DNA of 64,000 nt from Gonocerus acuteangulatus (GCA_946811695.1 OX328125.1:109787337-109851336), one strand, 5' to 3'. Numbered from the stretch's first letter, positions 46,404 to 58,114 are shown. Numbers and translations are program-made. The notes: a model not told the origin generated them from the letters alone.

Positions 46404-46655
46404 CATGGGCGTATATGAGGGGGGCTGAGGGGGCTGCAGCCCCTCCGGAAATTTTGAATTGATGATAAAAACTTCTTGTAAAACCCTTAAAAATAAATTA
46501 AATAAGATCACTTAGTTCATAAAACATATTTTATTTTACGTGTAATAGCGTTTTAGTTGCCTAAAACTATTCCAAGCTCTAAATATTTAGTATTCCATAC
46601 CTTGGAAATGGTCTCAGCCCCCCCCCCCCCGAAATTGTTTTTATATACGCCCATG
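46404..46655 (-). mobile_element. hAT-type MITE (family F), copy 2, with TSD
   Basis: 252 bp with terminal repeats CATGGGCGTATAT and ATATACGCCCATG. A perfect 8-bp duplication TACAGAAG lies at 46396-46403 and 46656-46663. The 8-bp duplication and CA-start ends point to the hAT superfamily. It is the same element as 60684-60945, in opposite orientation. Confidence 0.92.
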
Positions 46656-46663
46656 TACAGAAG

Positions 46664-47560
46664 GATCAAGAAGAAGTACACAAGATTGAGTAAAATACCC
46701 TGCCTAATATAGCCTATATAGAATAATATGCCGAATAAAACCTATCTAGTAAATACACAAGGACAAATAAAAGTCTTGACGAATAACAAGTCAAGAAAAA
46801 AAACTTTATTTAACAAAATAAAACAAAGTTTAGTTGCCCAACTACAATAGAATAATATACCTAATTAAGTCTATGGAGTAGACACAAATGGACCAAAATC
46901 AAGTCTTGTGGAATATTGTTTTTTTTCTAATTAAATACTTTTTATCAATATTTAGTATATAACCTTTGTTGAAAACTATTGGTTGCTAATTGATGAATCG
47001 GTTTACAACTAAGTAGTCTTTATGAATATTTAGTATATAACCTATGTTTGGATCTGTGTTTTGGGGGTGCTCTCCGCCTAGGCTTTGTATTTGTGTCGGC
47101 AGATACCTGGGGTATATTTACAGCTCTTGAGGATTAACTCTTAGCAGGTAAATTTCCTGCGGCCCCCTTGTTTCTACGGGCATTGAACCACCACATTCGC
47201 TCATAGTATCTAACCGTTGTGAAGTTTATTTTTTGGCTTTAGGACTTAATATACATATGTAGACTAAATCATAGCAAGAAGTAATCCTCCGTCGTCGGTT
47301 CTTAACTATGTAGACTCGCTAATGTTATCCAATCTTAGATACATCGTATATAAAATCCACAGCAAAAACACGACATTTCATCAGAATCCCCTGCTGAATA
47401 AAACTTATATAGAATAATATGCAAAATAAAGCCTATCTAGTGGATAAAAATAGAGGAAAAAAGCCGTTCGTGGTGGTAGAAAATCTTAAAAGTATTTCGC
47501 TCAGAAATCTCCGAAATATTGTCACTAATTTTACGTATCCTGATTTATAGCCAAATAGAT
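46664..47560. other. Unassigned; short internal direct repeats
   Basis: TATTTAGTATATAACCT occurs twice (near 46949 and 47027) and AAAGCCTATCTAGT-type phrases recur. No coding region recognised. Confidence 0.4.
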
Positions 47561-47569
47561 TTATATTCT

Positions 47570-48760
47570 ATAATCAATAAGAAAAACCTACTAACAATAA
47601 AAAAACTATGGGTAACAGATGAAAATAGGGAATACCAAGAATAATTCTAAAGAACGAAATCAACACCAGAACTGTAATCTAGATATTCATACGGCATCTT
47701 CGAATTCTAACAAACAAAATATTGATTCTAATTATACGTATCCTGTTTTATTGACAAATACATTTGACTACTATAAGCAATTAAAAACACTAGGGAATAT
47801 GCCAAAGAACTCTGAATAGGAGCCTCGACAGTTTCAAGACATTTGAAGGAAATCGACAAATCCAAAACTAACATTTCATACGGTACAGCCTGATATATTT
47901 TTAACAAAGAATTGTTTTTCTTATTTTAATTAATCTGTTTTATTGTCAAATACATTATCCAACTTTAAGCAATTAAAAAATAACAAGGAATAAAAACAAA
48001 CAAAAAGAACCGTTCGAATAAACGAAATCAATTACTTCAAAGTTTAAGCACTTATTTCTCCGATTGACATAGCCTAACCAAAAATTGTTTCAGAATCTTT
48101 TTTGTAGAACATTTAGTAAGCTTTCGCATGGTAACCCTCCATTTACCAATATTCCTAACCGTCTTCGAGATACTAACGAAAGTATACAAAGTAACCAAAA
48201 CTTTTCTGGTCTGTTAATAAAATATTTTATTCTAATCCTTCCTTAGCTCCAAACGTAACCAAAATTTTAAGATATTAGTGTTGATGAAATTCAAACATGC
48301 AGAAAATGTTTCAACTGAATCCCATAATTTTAAGTATCAAAATCAAAGACAAAAAGAACAGTTCGAATAAGCGAAATCAATTACTTTAAAGTTTTAAGCA
48401 CTTATTTCTCCGATTGACATCGCCTAATCAAAACGTTTATTAGAACCTTTTTTGTAGAGCATTTAGTAAGCTTTCTAATGGTATTCTTACGTTTCCCATA
48501 TTCTCACTCTTTTTCGAGATATTAAGGAAAGTAAACAAAGTTACCAAAACTTTTTTATGTCTGTTAATAAAATATTTTATTCTAACCCTTCCTTAACTCC
48601 AAACGCAACCAAAATTTCAACATATTAGTTTTAATGAAAGTAGAACATGCAGTAAATGTTTCAACTGAATCCCATGATTCTAAGTACCCAAACCAAAAAC
48701 GGCATTCAAAAATTATTTTTTCAGTTTTCTCGAAAACGGTTAAAGCTATCGCCTTGAAAA
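47570..48760 (+). repeat. Family-D interspersed repeat, two partial copies in tandem
   Basis: Blocks in fixed order: CACTTATTTCTCCGATTGAC, a TTTTGTAGA(A/G)CATTTAGTAAG block, TAATAAAATATTTTATTCTA, AACTCCAAACG(T/C)AACC and GTTTCAACTGAATCCCAT. The order occurs at 48045-48340 and again at 48395-48690. These are non-coding and not tRNA-like. Confidence 0.75.
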
Positions 48761-49365
48761 TAAAAAAGTCAGACTCGCAGGAACTGCGTCATCTTAGCGC
48801 GGTTCCATTCATATCCCTAGTGTAATTTTGTAGACTTAGAATAGAATCAGTTATTACTTTGTTTGGATCATTCCTAATGTAAACAAATATGAAAAAAAAA
48901 ACAAGATTTTCGGCTAGGGATGAAACTATCCTAAGCAGAAATTACTCTTTCTGCCGTCCCAAGTTTCGGTCTACGAAGACTCTTCTACGAATATATTTCT
49001 AATTTACTTAACTTGCAGTGCTAACATATCCATTTTACTTTTAAATGCAATTAAACAAAATAAAATTGTACATGAAAATGAGAAAGTAGTGTTATTTTTT
49101 ATTGAACTACGGCCACATTCAACCACAAAATATAATTATATTTCTAGTATAGCATTTGGCTGCATGACTTCCTACAGGTAAAGGTAACGGTCAGCAGTTC
49201 TAGAATGCTTGATGAGAACAATGAATCTTGATTTATGAAGTGCAATAAAAGCCTACCTGAACCGGCCTACTACCTCGACCCGGACTGACCCTACACGGAG
49301 AATATTTACGTTTTCAGTTCTGTTACAGGTTCAAAGAATTTGTATTTATTCCCCTGTTTTATTGA
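48761..49365. other. Family-C fragment (48764-48850), then unassigned
   Basis: GTCAGACTCGCAGGAACTGC and ATCTTAGCGCGGTTCCATTC at the start belong to family C. The remaining 500 bp are unrecognised. Confidence 0.45.
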
Positions 49366-49369
49366 GAAA

Positions 49370-50415
49370 TACATCCTCCTCCTAGAAGCAATAACAAAAT
49401 AACAAGAAATAAAAACAGACAAAAAGAACCGTATAAATAAACGAAATCAATTATCGTTTATCAAACTTCTAAGTTATATGTACTTATTTCTTCGTTTGAC
49501 ATCGCCTAATCAAAACTTTCTTCAGAACCTGTTTTCTAGAGCATTTAGTAAGCTTTCGAATGGTAACCATCCGTTTACCAAGATTCTCAACCGTTTTCGA
49601 GATATTAAGGAAAGTATACGAAGTTTCCAAAGCTTTTCATCTCTATTCATAAATTATTTTAATTTAACCCTTCCTTAACTCCAAACGTAAGTAAATTTTC
49701 AGCATACTAGTTTTGATGAAATTAGAACATGCAGAAAATGTTTCAACTGAATCCCATAATTCGAAGTACCAAAATCAAAGACAAAAAGAACCGTTCGAAT
49801 AAACAAAATCAATTACTTCAAAGTTTAAGCACTTATTTATCCGATTGACATCGCTTATTCAAAACTTTCTTTAGAACCTTTTTTGTAGATCATTTAGTAA
49901 GCTTTCGAATGGTAACCATCCGCTTCCCAAGATTGTCAACGGTTTTCGAGATACTAACGAAAGTATAAAACGTTTCGTTACCAAAACTTTTCATGTCTGT
50001 TCATAAAATATTTTATTCTAACCCTTCCTTAACTCCAAACGTAACATAACTTTCAACATATTAGTTTTAATGAAATTAGAACATGCAGATAATGTTTCAA
50101 CTGAATCCCGTGATTCTAAGTACCCAAACCAAAAACGGAATTCCAATTTTCTCGGCAACGGTTAAAGCTATCGCCTTGAAAATGGTTTCATTCGTTTTTC
50201 TAGCCCAATAAGCCTATAAAAAGAGTACTTACAAGCTTATGAACTCAAAAACGTAAGCGTTACGATTTTTTCTGCGCGAATTTCGCCCCAAACGCCATCT
50301 TCCAGTGGGCGGATTTTGCTGGTTAACGAACTTGACCTTTCAAATTGGACGACAGATTTTTGTACCAAATTTCATCAAAATCGGACCATCAGGGAAGCCA
50401 GAAATGAGCGAACAG

Positions 50416-50419
<4 letters not shown>
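49370..50419 (+). repeat. Family-D repeat, long copy
   Basis: Two passes of the block order described for 47570-48760, then the distal part: GGCGGATTTTGCTGGTTAAC, ACGACAGATTTTTGTACCAA and TTTCATCAAAATCGGACCAT, ending at GAGCGAACAGACAAA before (TA)n. The distal part shows the full architecture of the family, about 1 kb. Confidence 0.8.
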
Positions 50420-50474
<55 letters not shown>

Positions 50475-50645
50475 AATAAATATATACATATATATATATA
50501 TATACAAATTTGAACCACCGTTATTTTCGGTCTCTAGGGGTTCTGAAACGCGAAATTTTCTAGTCGGCACTTCCGGATTGTTTCATTGTATCAACCCTAT
50601 AAGCGGGGTTCCTCCCTATGGGGGAGGGAGGAACCGCGCTAAAAG
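50420..50645 (+). repeat. (TA)n followed by hairpin module C
   Basis: After the TA run, ACAAATTTGAACCACCGTTA leads to the strong stem GGGGTTCCTCCCT...GGAGGGAGGAACCGC and ends GCTAAAA. The D - (TA)n - C order is repeated at 51195-51510 and 51680-52025, so D plus C is probably one composite element. Confidence 0.8.
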
Positions 50646-50659
50646 AACGACAAAAACCC

Positions 50660-51312
50660 GTTCATAAGAACAAAACAGACGTATTTGAAGTTTTAAGCAC
50701 TTATTTCTCCGATTGACATAACCTAATCAAAAATAGTTTTAGAATCATTTTTGTAGATAATTTAGTAAGCTTTCAAATAGTTTCAATCCACTTACCACGA
50801 TTTCCCAACCGTGTTCGAGATATTAATGAAAGTATACGAAGTTTCCAAAACTTTTCATGTCTGTTCATAAAATATTTTATTCTAACCCTTCCTTAACTCC
50901 AAACGTAACATAACTTTCAACATATTAGTTTTAATGAAAGTAGAACATGCAGATAATGTTTCAACTGAATCCCGTTATTCTAAGTACCCAAACCAAAAAC
51001 GGTATTCAAAAACTTTTTTTCCAATTTTCTCGACAAAGGTTAAAGCTGATCGCCTTGAAAATGGTTTCATTCGTTTTCCTAGCCCAAGAAGCCTATAAAA
51101 CGAGTACTTACAAGCTTATGAACTCAAAAACGTAAGCGTTACGATTTTTTATGCGCGAATTTCGCCCCAAACGCCATCTTCCAGGGGGCGGATTTTGCTG
51201 GTTAACGAACTTGACCTTTCAAATTTGACGACAGATTTTTGTACCAAATTTCATCAAAATCGGACCATTCGTCTTCTACCTAGAGAGCGAACAGACAAAT
51301 ATATATATATAA

Positions 51313-51371
<59 letters not shown>

Positions 51372-51510
51372 AATTTGAACCACCGTTATTTTCGGTTTCT
51401 AGGGGTTCTGAAACGCGAAATTTTCTAGTCGGCACTTCCGGATTGTTTCATTGTATCAACCTTATAAGCGGGGTTCCTCCCTATGGGGGAGGGAGGAACC
51501 GCGCTAAAAA
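50660..51510 (+). repeat. Composite D-(TA)n-C repeat, copy 2
   Basis: The same architecture as 49370-50645, from CACTTATTTCTCCGATTGAC (near 50698) through (TA)n at 51299-51369 to the hairpin end at 51510. The 51262-51298 stretch differs from the other copies, reading CCATTCGTCTTCTACC in place of the usual CCATCAGGGAAGCC. Confidence 0.8.
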
Positions 51511-51514
51511 TAAT

Positions 51515-51806
51515 GACTTACAAAAACATTGATTCCACTTATCTCAGAAACGGCTAAAGATATCGCCTTCAAAATGATTCCATTCGTTTTCCTAGCCCAA
51601 GAAGCCTATAAAACAAGTACTTACAAGCTTATGAACTCAAAAACGTAAGCGTTACGATTTTTTTGCGCGAATTTCGCCCCAAACGCCATCTTCCAGTGGG
51701 CGGATTTTGCTGGTTAACGAACTTGACCTTTCAAATTGGACGACAGATTTTTGTACCAAATGTCATCAAAATCGGACCATCAGGGAAGCCAGAAATGAGC
51801 GAACAG

Positions 51807-51881
<75 letters not shown>

Positions 51882-52025
51882 AATTTGAACCACCGTTATT
51901 TTCGGTCTCTAGGGGTTCTGAAACGCGAAATTTTCTTGTCGGCAATTCCGGACTGTTTCATTGTATCAACCTTATAAGCGGGGTTCCTCCCTATGGGGGG
52001 GGGGGGGGAGGAACCGCGCTAAAAA
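51515..52025 (+). repeat. Composite D-(TA)n-C repeat, copy 3 (5'-shortened)
   Basis: Starts within D (CGCCTTCAAAATGATTCCAT), followed by (TA)n at 51811-51880 and the C hairpin, whose loop has expanded into a run of 12 G (51997-52008). Confidence 0.8.
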
Positions 52026-52112
52026 TGTTGTTGCCCTGCCTCTCGTCGACCCGAAAGATATATTTCTTCCACCCTACATATAAAACTCGGTTTGATGAAT
52101 AACTTTGTCAAA

Positions 52113-52840
52113 GGCATTTCAAGAAGGAAAGGCCTTTAGATATTTGAGGGAAAAATTTGCTTTCTTAAGTGATGCAAAGTTAAGGAAGGTGTTTTTGTTG
52201 GGCCACAAATTCGGGAGCTTGTGATAGCATCCTGCGTTAGACAGAGTTTTGGAGGGGAAAGAAAAGGAAGCTCGGAATGCGTTCAAGGGAGTTATTAAAG
52301 GTTTTTTGGGGAACAATAGAGAAGATAACTATGTTCAGTTGGTGAGGGTACTTTTTTTTTCTTTTTTATTTAGGCTATTAGCGCCGGGCTATCTACAGGT
52401 TGCCACCCTTTTATAATGCCAACAGCACGTGGTCGGTCACCCATTCAGGTACTGACCACGCCCGACGTTGCTTAACTTCGGTGATCTACGGGAACCGGTG
52501 TATTCAACGTGGCTATGGCCGTTGGCCGTGAGGATACTTCTACAAAATATCATGAACTTGGATGCAACATGTCTCTCAAAATTCATTTTCTCCACTCTCA
52601 TCTAGACTTTTTCCCTCCTAGTTGTGGTGCGGTGAGTGATGAACACGGTGAGAGATTACATCAGGATATTTCTGTAATGGAACAAAGATATCAGGGCCGT
52701 TGGAATGAATGCTTGCAGATTACTGTTGGTGAGTGTGTAGGGATGCTCCACAACTCACCTACAAGAGACAGCCATGAAATCCACATGATGGTAATACTAT
52801 CCAACCTACCAAGTATTCTCCCATTTATTTTCAACTCTTA
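52113..52840 (+). pseudogene. Transposon-associated protein of unknown function, broken and split by a 5S-SINE
   Basis: Before the SINE: RYLREKFAFLSDAKLRKVFL and ALDRVLEGKEKEARNAFKGV, ending NYVQLVR. After it: LGCNMSLKIHFLHSHLDFFP and AVSDEHGERLHQDISVMEQR with YQGRW. I recognise this as a protein repeatedly predicted in arthropod and other invertebrate genomes as uncharacterised and usually repeat-associated; its biochemical role is not known to me. Here it has two stops (TGATAG near 52209), a frameshift after YQGRWNE (MLADYCW continues in the next frame, near 52707), further stops and the SINE insertion. The open stretch 52509-52841 begins inside the SINE, so its apparent N-terminus (MAMAVGRE) is SINE-derived. 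Confidence 0.75.
52352..52527 (-). mobile_element. 5S-rRNA-derived SINE, copy 2, with TSD
   Basis: Minus strand: GCCAACGGCCATAGCCACGT, CGAAGTTAAGCAACGTCGGG and a tail GATAGCCCGGCGCTAATAGC with poly-A. The 10-bp duplication GTGAGG(G/A)TAC is at 52342-52351 and 52528-52537 with one mismatch. The 5S part is close to a full 5S gene, and its internal promoter is well preserved. Confidence 0.92.
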
Positions 52841-53559
52841 AAAAAATGTAACTACTATTTAATAAATCCAAATTAATTTATAATGTTGATAAACTTATGG
52901 TTTAAAATTTACAGATTTGCCTCAATTTGTTAACGTTATATATTTTGACCCATGGTGTATTACAGAAACTAAAGCTAATAACATTTTTTCATTGTCATTT
53001 TCGTTTTTTTCAACACAAAATTAGTAAGATTTGACTCATGAAGTGAAGGAAACATTACAAAAATATTTTTTTGTTGGCCAGTGTTATTGAGTCAGTTGGT
53101 TTTTACCAAGTTAAAAAGATCTATTTATAATATTTATAATGATTTGCGCAGTTCTTGTCGGCGGACTTTCTAGAATTCTTTAAAATAATTTGAGGTTTTA
53201 ATGAGAATAAAACTGAAAATTGAAAAAGCTAATTATTTCGGTGGCTATTAAATGTCTGATGTAAATGATTGTAGAGAATCGATACTGAATATCGATTATG
53301 CTATTCGATTGGCGAGATAAACCTCTGCTATCATGACAATCTTCCCATGATGGCTTCCTTCAAGAGGAGCATTGATAGCAATTATATCTAATAATGATAA
53401 GGTGTTCGAGAGGAGATTGGAGGAGTGGGGATAATGGTGGAGAGTCGATGGCCTCGGCGGTCTCAGCATTTAGGATATTCTAAGGTGTATAGGTTGAGTT
53501 TTGTGAAGTTTGTTTTAAGTCAATAAGTATTAAGTAATACTTTTCATGAAATTATAAAT
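52841..53559. other. Unassigned AT-rich sequence
   Basis: No recognised feature. Confidence 0.4.
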
Positions 53560-54310
53560 TTATTATAAGAAAACGTAAGCATCAGGAATTTCGGTCCTAA
53601 AATTATGTTTCGGTGGACGGATTCTGCTTGACATTTCAAATTAACCGAAAGATTTTTGTACCAATTTGATCAAAATTGGAAAATTTTTGATCCATTGAGA
53701 GAGCGCACAAATAAATACTTAAATATGTTTTTATGGCACATTTTTACCGATTAAATAAAAATTTTGGGCGGGGTGTACATCCCCCATCATCAAACCCTCT
53801 TATAAATATGCCCAAACAGTCCAATTATTTTGTGGTTGTAAGTACTTGTTTTATAGGCTTCTTGGCACAGGAAAACGAATGAAACCATTTTTAAGGCGAG
53901 ACCTTTAGCCGTTTTCGAGAAAAGTGGAAAAATAGTTGTTGAACCAAGTTTTCGGTTTGGGTACTTATACTCATGGGATTCAGTTGAAATATTTTTTGAA
54001 TGTTTCAAGTTCTTGTAAACAAAGATGTTTCAATTTTGGTTACGTTTGGAGTTAAAGATGTATTGGAATAAAATATTTTATTTACAGACATGAAAGGTTT
54101 GAACTTCGTATATTTTCCTTAATATCTCGAAAACAGTTGGGAAATCGTGGTAAGTGGATAGAAACTGTTCGAAAGCTTACTAACTTCTCTATAATTAACA
54201 TTCTGAGAAGATTTTCGATTAGTCGATCTCAATCGGAGAAATAAGTGTTTAAAACTTTAAAAGTGTTTGTTTTGTTCTTTTGAACGGGTTTTTGTCTTTG
54301 TTTTAATCTC
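53560..54310 (-). repeat. Family-D repeat, inverted copy, plus a family-F scrap
   Basis: GTAAGTACTTGTTTTATAGG, GGATTCAGTTGAAATATTTT and TTTACAGACATGAAAGG are the reverse complement of family-D blocks. 53727-53812 (TTTTTATGGCACATTTTTAC to ATATGCCCA) is a fragment of the family-F MITE. Confidence 0.7.
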
Positions 54311-55049
54311 TTTTTAATTGTTTTTTTTTTTAATTGCATTTATCTATATAACTCATAATATATTTTTATTATATTTTAGTTATCAAGCAATTTTAATAAA
54401 TTATTAAAATTGCTTTATAAGTACTAAAACAATATAATACATACAGATATAACTATCTATGACTGAATATAACAGCCCTTGCTGATGGTTTCATAGAGAG
54501 CTACATAAATATGAAGAAAGAAGCAACAGTAGAGGACTTTACCAAGCAGCTGACTGATGAAGCTCTGATGCGATATTAAGCCCAGCTATTGTGCTGGTAG
54601 TGAGGCCGTCTAAACCCTTCCTTTAGTTGTAGATCATCCATCCAACGAGGATATAGGCTCTTTGTCCAACGAGGAAATAGGCTGGATATAGCCATTCTAC
54701 ATACAATAGAGGAAGAAATAGAAGCTTTTTATTCACAATTCCTAGAAATAAAGGCGCTCTATATTAAACTTGTTTAATCTGTTTTAATAAAAAGTCCGAC
54801 TAGCAGGAACTACGTCATCTTAGTGCGGTTCTGTTCATATTCCTAGTGTCAATTGAAGGGACGGATGTTATTGTATTTACATATTTTTTTTCCTGATTCG
54901 TAAATCGTAAGTGTTGATGTAATTCTGTACGTTTTAAGTGATTTACACGCATTTAAACAGTTTTTTATTATACATATTTTGCCCAAAATATATATTTTTA
55001 CATATTCTGCCATAACTACATTTTCTGATACTCATTTTATTTTGTAATT
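54311..55049. other. Unassigned; family-C fragment at 54790-54860
   Basis: A weakly protein-like stretch at 54480-54780 (ALADGFIESYINMKKEATVE, then DFTKQLTDEALMRY and a stop) suggests an old coding relic, but I cannot assign it. GTCCGACTAGCAGGAACTAC at 54794 is family C. Confidence 0.4.
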
Positions 55050-55127
55050 GAAAATGAATACTTTACCCATTGGCTCTAGGTAACTGAGTCTTTTATAATT
55101 CCAATAAGCAAAAGTGGCTATATAAAT

Positions 55128-55771
55128 CAGGGATCGAAAATAATTGTTAAATTTTATTTTAAAAAATTATTTATTAAACTTTAATTCTTCAAATTTAAAA
55201 AAAAAGTTTTGAAGTAATTTTTATTAAAATACTTAATAGAAAATGTTTAAAGAAATATATTAAATATACTAATGTTTTTTTTTTTTTATCAACAAATATA
55301 TTTCAGTAAATAAACAAAAATAAATTTTTAGACAAAGAACATTTCACTTATTTTGAATAATTAATTAAATTCCAATAATAATATATCCTGTAAGTTTGTG
55401 GAATTTAGATTATATATATAATCATATAGTATATACTTTAGGGTTGAAAAGGCTCCTTCAACACTTACTTGAGTGTCTGGGCTGGGGGTGTAGGATAAGT
55501 CCTAGTTAGTATAGATATGGAAGTGTGGATTTTCTTTCTTGTCAGTATTCCAGGTATTGTAAACCAACGAAACCCTAAAATTTTCGAAATTTTAATTTCA
55601 CATTAAAAAAAAAATATAATAATAGTATTACTTTAACTTTTATTTTCATGTACCTAATTTTAGAAGTTCCTAAGTAACTTTTACTCTTAACATTTTAAAA
55701 TAGAAGGTTTTTTTTTTAAACTGTTATTTTTTTTACTTTTTCGATAAAAAAAATAACTCTTTCGATCCCTG
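55128..55771. mobile_element. MITE with CAGGGATCGAAA termini, nested in a hAT relic
   Basis: Ends CAGGGATCGAAAATAA and TAACTCTTTCGATCCCTG are inverted repeats. The insertion point follows GGCTATATA, which is continuous in the other copy of the host (33 kb). CAGGG ends suggest hAT. A TA-rich target hides the exact duplication. The interior is extremely AT-rich. Confidence 0.75.
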
Positions 55772-56075
55772 GTATATATAGTATATGAAGAAAAAAAGGC
55801 ATGTTGTTAACGGGTAACATTTCAATCATACAGATAGTAATAGAAAAAATCCATGTTTTAGAAGGAGATACTGGGAATAAATTAAAAAGAAAGTTAAAAG
55901 ACTGTCTATGAAAACCCTGGATGGAAAGATATCCAAATTATTGTAGACATCCACAGCGCCAAATCAGCAAGTCGATGTTTAACAGTCGAGTTGAATCCCA
56001 TGCAGATTCCAGCCTACAAATACACACCAGTCACTTCAGTAGGTGTTGAAGGATCATTCAGTCCCTTCAAAAATA

Positions 56076-57439
56076 TATATTTTTTTTAATTTTGTTTATC
56101 GCTTACAAGGTTTCCCCATAGCGAGGAGTAGGCGTTATATAATGTGATTAGTATAACTAATGTTAGTATTACTAGGGTCATGCATTAATCTAATTTTTAT
56201 TTAACATGCACCAATATCTTAATAATATTTTTAACTTTATAATTTACAAAAATAACTTATTTACATTTATTTAAATAAATATTGTTTTGGCAATCATAAT
56301 ACATAAAAAATATTGTATTTAGCCTAGTTATTTATATTTATATACTCTATAATATATTTAAAAATAGATAAACAGGAGGAAAAATAGGAATATTCAAACA
56401 ATAACAAAACAAAGTAGAATTATTCTCCGAGCAGTGAAGCCCTGAGCTTTAACATATTCTTAAGGTATAGAAATATTTTGAAATAATCCTCTTTTGAGGC
56501 TCTGTTTAGGATCTCATGCAATTGAGCGTTATCTGCTGGGTAATTCAATGGTAGATATTGCTCTCTGATAGGCGTGTAAATTGGGCAGTGCAACATAATA
56601 TGATACAAATCTTCATAGGCATTCGATCTACAAAGGATACACATTTCTTTAGGATTAATGCTATAATTAACACTTTTAATACAAAATTTAATATTAAAGT
56701 TGCTAGTAGTCCTGAGTTGTGCAATAATTTTGAGAGTTACAAAAGGTAATCTTAACGTTAAAAAGTCATGAGGATGTCCCGTGGATGGTGTAATAAATTT
56801 ATATATTGGACTATATCCTGAGTTTCTCATTTTATCGAGATCTCTATTTTGTGCAGCGGTTTTATAAGCATCCAGGATATTACATATGTTTCCTTTAATT
56901 ACATTTGGATCCTGCGTTAACCAGATATTTATTTGGTCCAATGAATGTAATATATTTTTGACTTGAGATACCCAATTAAATTTAACATTGTTTGTGGGGG
57001 TTTGGTCTAGTGCTAATAGTCGATTATAACATATTTTTGTTAATCTATCATTGGGCATAGATAAAATTTTATAGAGCCACGAAAGCATCGATTTCATAAT
57101 TAGTACAGAAACATAGTCACCTCCAACCTCTAATCGAATCATGTAGTTCGGAGTACTTCGAATTAGTTGAAATAATTTCTTGTAAAACCCAGTTTCTGCT
57201 TGCTCCAAATATCTCAGATACCTCAAAGACCAAACTGGAGCTGCATACACTAAATTGGACCTAGCCAATGCATGGAAGAGTTTAGTTGTGGCATCCCAGT
57301 CGTGACATTTAGACCCTACCAAAATTTTGAAAACAGTAGATATTGCAGATTTAAATTTTGTAATTGCATAAATTGTTTCCTCTAGAAATAGTGCTGACGA
57401 CGAGAACAAAACTCCAAGATAAACAAACTTCTTGACTTG
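56076..57439 (-). mobile_element. 5'-truncated LINE with 11-bp TSD
   Basis: The duplication CTTCAAAAATA lies at 56065-56075 and 57440-57450, and the interrupted hAT sequence resumes exactly after it. The 3' end on the minus strand has an A-rich tail (complement of TTTTTTTTAATTTTG at 56080). The element is 1.36 kb and cut within ORF2 downstream of RT, the usual result of incomplete target-primed reverse transcription. Confidence 0.92.
56420..57439 (-). pseudogene. LINE ORF2 C-terminal third (post-RT region and zinc knuckle)
   Basis: The longest uninterrupted coding stretch in the window. An open frame of 352 codons runs from an ATG at 57478, but its first 13 residues are read from the antisense of the hAT host and the duplication; element-encoded protein starts at QVKKFVYLG (residue 14). 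This KFVYLGVLFS segment lies just after the RT palm. Further conserved blocks are SNLVYAAPVWSLRYL (74-88) and FYKKLFQLIRSTPNYMIRLE (98-117), and a C-x2-C-x9-H-x4-C knuckle at Cys280, Cys283, His293 and Cys298 (ILCRSNAYEDLYHIMLHC). The family differs from the RNase H-bearing LINEs elsewhere in the window. The absence of stops suggests recent insertion, but without RT it cannot act alone. Confidence 0.88.
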
Positions 57440-57948
57440 CTTCAAAAATAAACTCACATCAGACTGGCGCCATTTCACGTTTCACAATTTAAAAATCCAT
57501 GTTGTTACAAAGAATTTTCTAAAATAATCTTCATTTGTAGAAATTTTCAATTTCTTTTTTACCCTTTTATAATGAATTTATAATTTTTATTTATGCTTTA
57601 TTTTTCAATATGTTATAGAGTTTTAGTCATTTTGTTCTATATATATTTTTAACTTTTGTTTCTTCTATATATAATAACGAAGTTCCTACTTATTCTTTAT
57701 ACTTTTTTTTATATTTTATAGTGTATTAGGTATTTTTTAATACATATTTTCAATTTTTTATTACATATATAAAATACAATGAAATCTCAAAGAGAAGTTA
57801 TATAAGAATTTAAGCGCCACAAGAGGAAACTGATTGTATCCTAAATGGAAATTATTCCATCCTCTTTCTTAACGTTCACTCTTGGAAATACTATAAGACT
57901 GCTTTTTATTTTCTTACCTCGTTTTACTAAAATACTCATTTTACTGTT

Positions 57949-58101
57949 CCCATTAGCAACGGGCTATCTATAGGTTGCCGCCCTTTTATAATGCCAACAG
58001 CACGTGGTCGGTCACCCATTCAGGTACTGACCTCGCCCGACCTTGCTTAACTTCGGTGATCTATGGGAACCGGTGTATTCAACGTGGCTACGGCCGTTGG
58101 C
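57949..58101 (-). mobile_element. 5S-rRNA-derived SINE, copy 3, with 13-bp TSD
   Basis: Minus strand: GCCAACGGCCGTAGCCACGT and CGAAGTTAAGCAAGGTCGGG, through GCAACCTATAGATAGCCC, where it stops; the GATGCGCCGT tail and poly-A are missing. A perfect duplication TCATTTTACTGTT flanks it (57936-57948, 58102-58114), so the short 3' end was present at insertion. Confidence 0.9.
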
Positions 58102-58114
58102 TCATTTTACTGTT

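Larger units (their letters stand above)
55050..57780 (+). mobile_element. hAT-like relic hosting a MITE and a LINE
   Basis: Segments 55050-55127, 55772-56075 and 57440-57780 align in order with the reverse complement of 32820-33480. They read VELNPMQIPAYKYTPVTSVG, EGSFSPFKN, and after the LINE FHNLKIHVVTKNFLK. This is the hAT dimerisation region. Between them lie a 644-bp MITE (55128-55771) and a LINE (56076-57439), both absent from the 33-kb copy. No complete transposase frame remains. Confidence 0.75.

Noticed and set aside
52509..52841. A 110-codon plus-strand frame as an intact gene
   Set aside because: Its N-terminus lies in the inserted 5S-SINE and its C-terminus follows a frameshift; only the middle is real relic sequence.
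30239..58101. Functional 5S rRNA genes
   Set aside because: The 3' third is replaced by a SINE tail, copies are single and dispersed, and two have target duplications.
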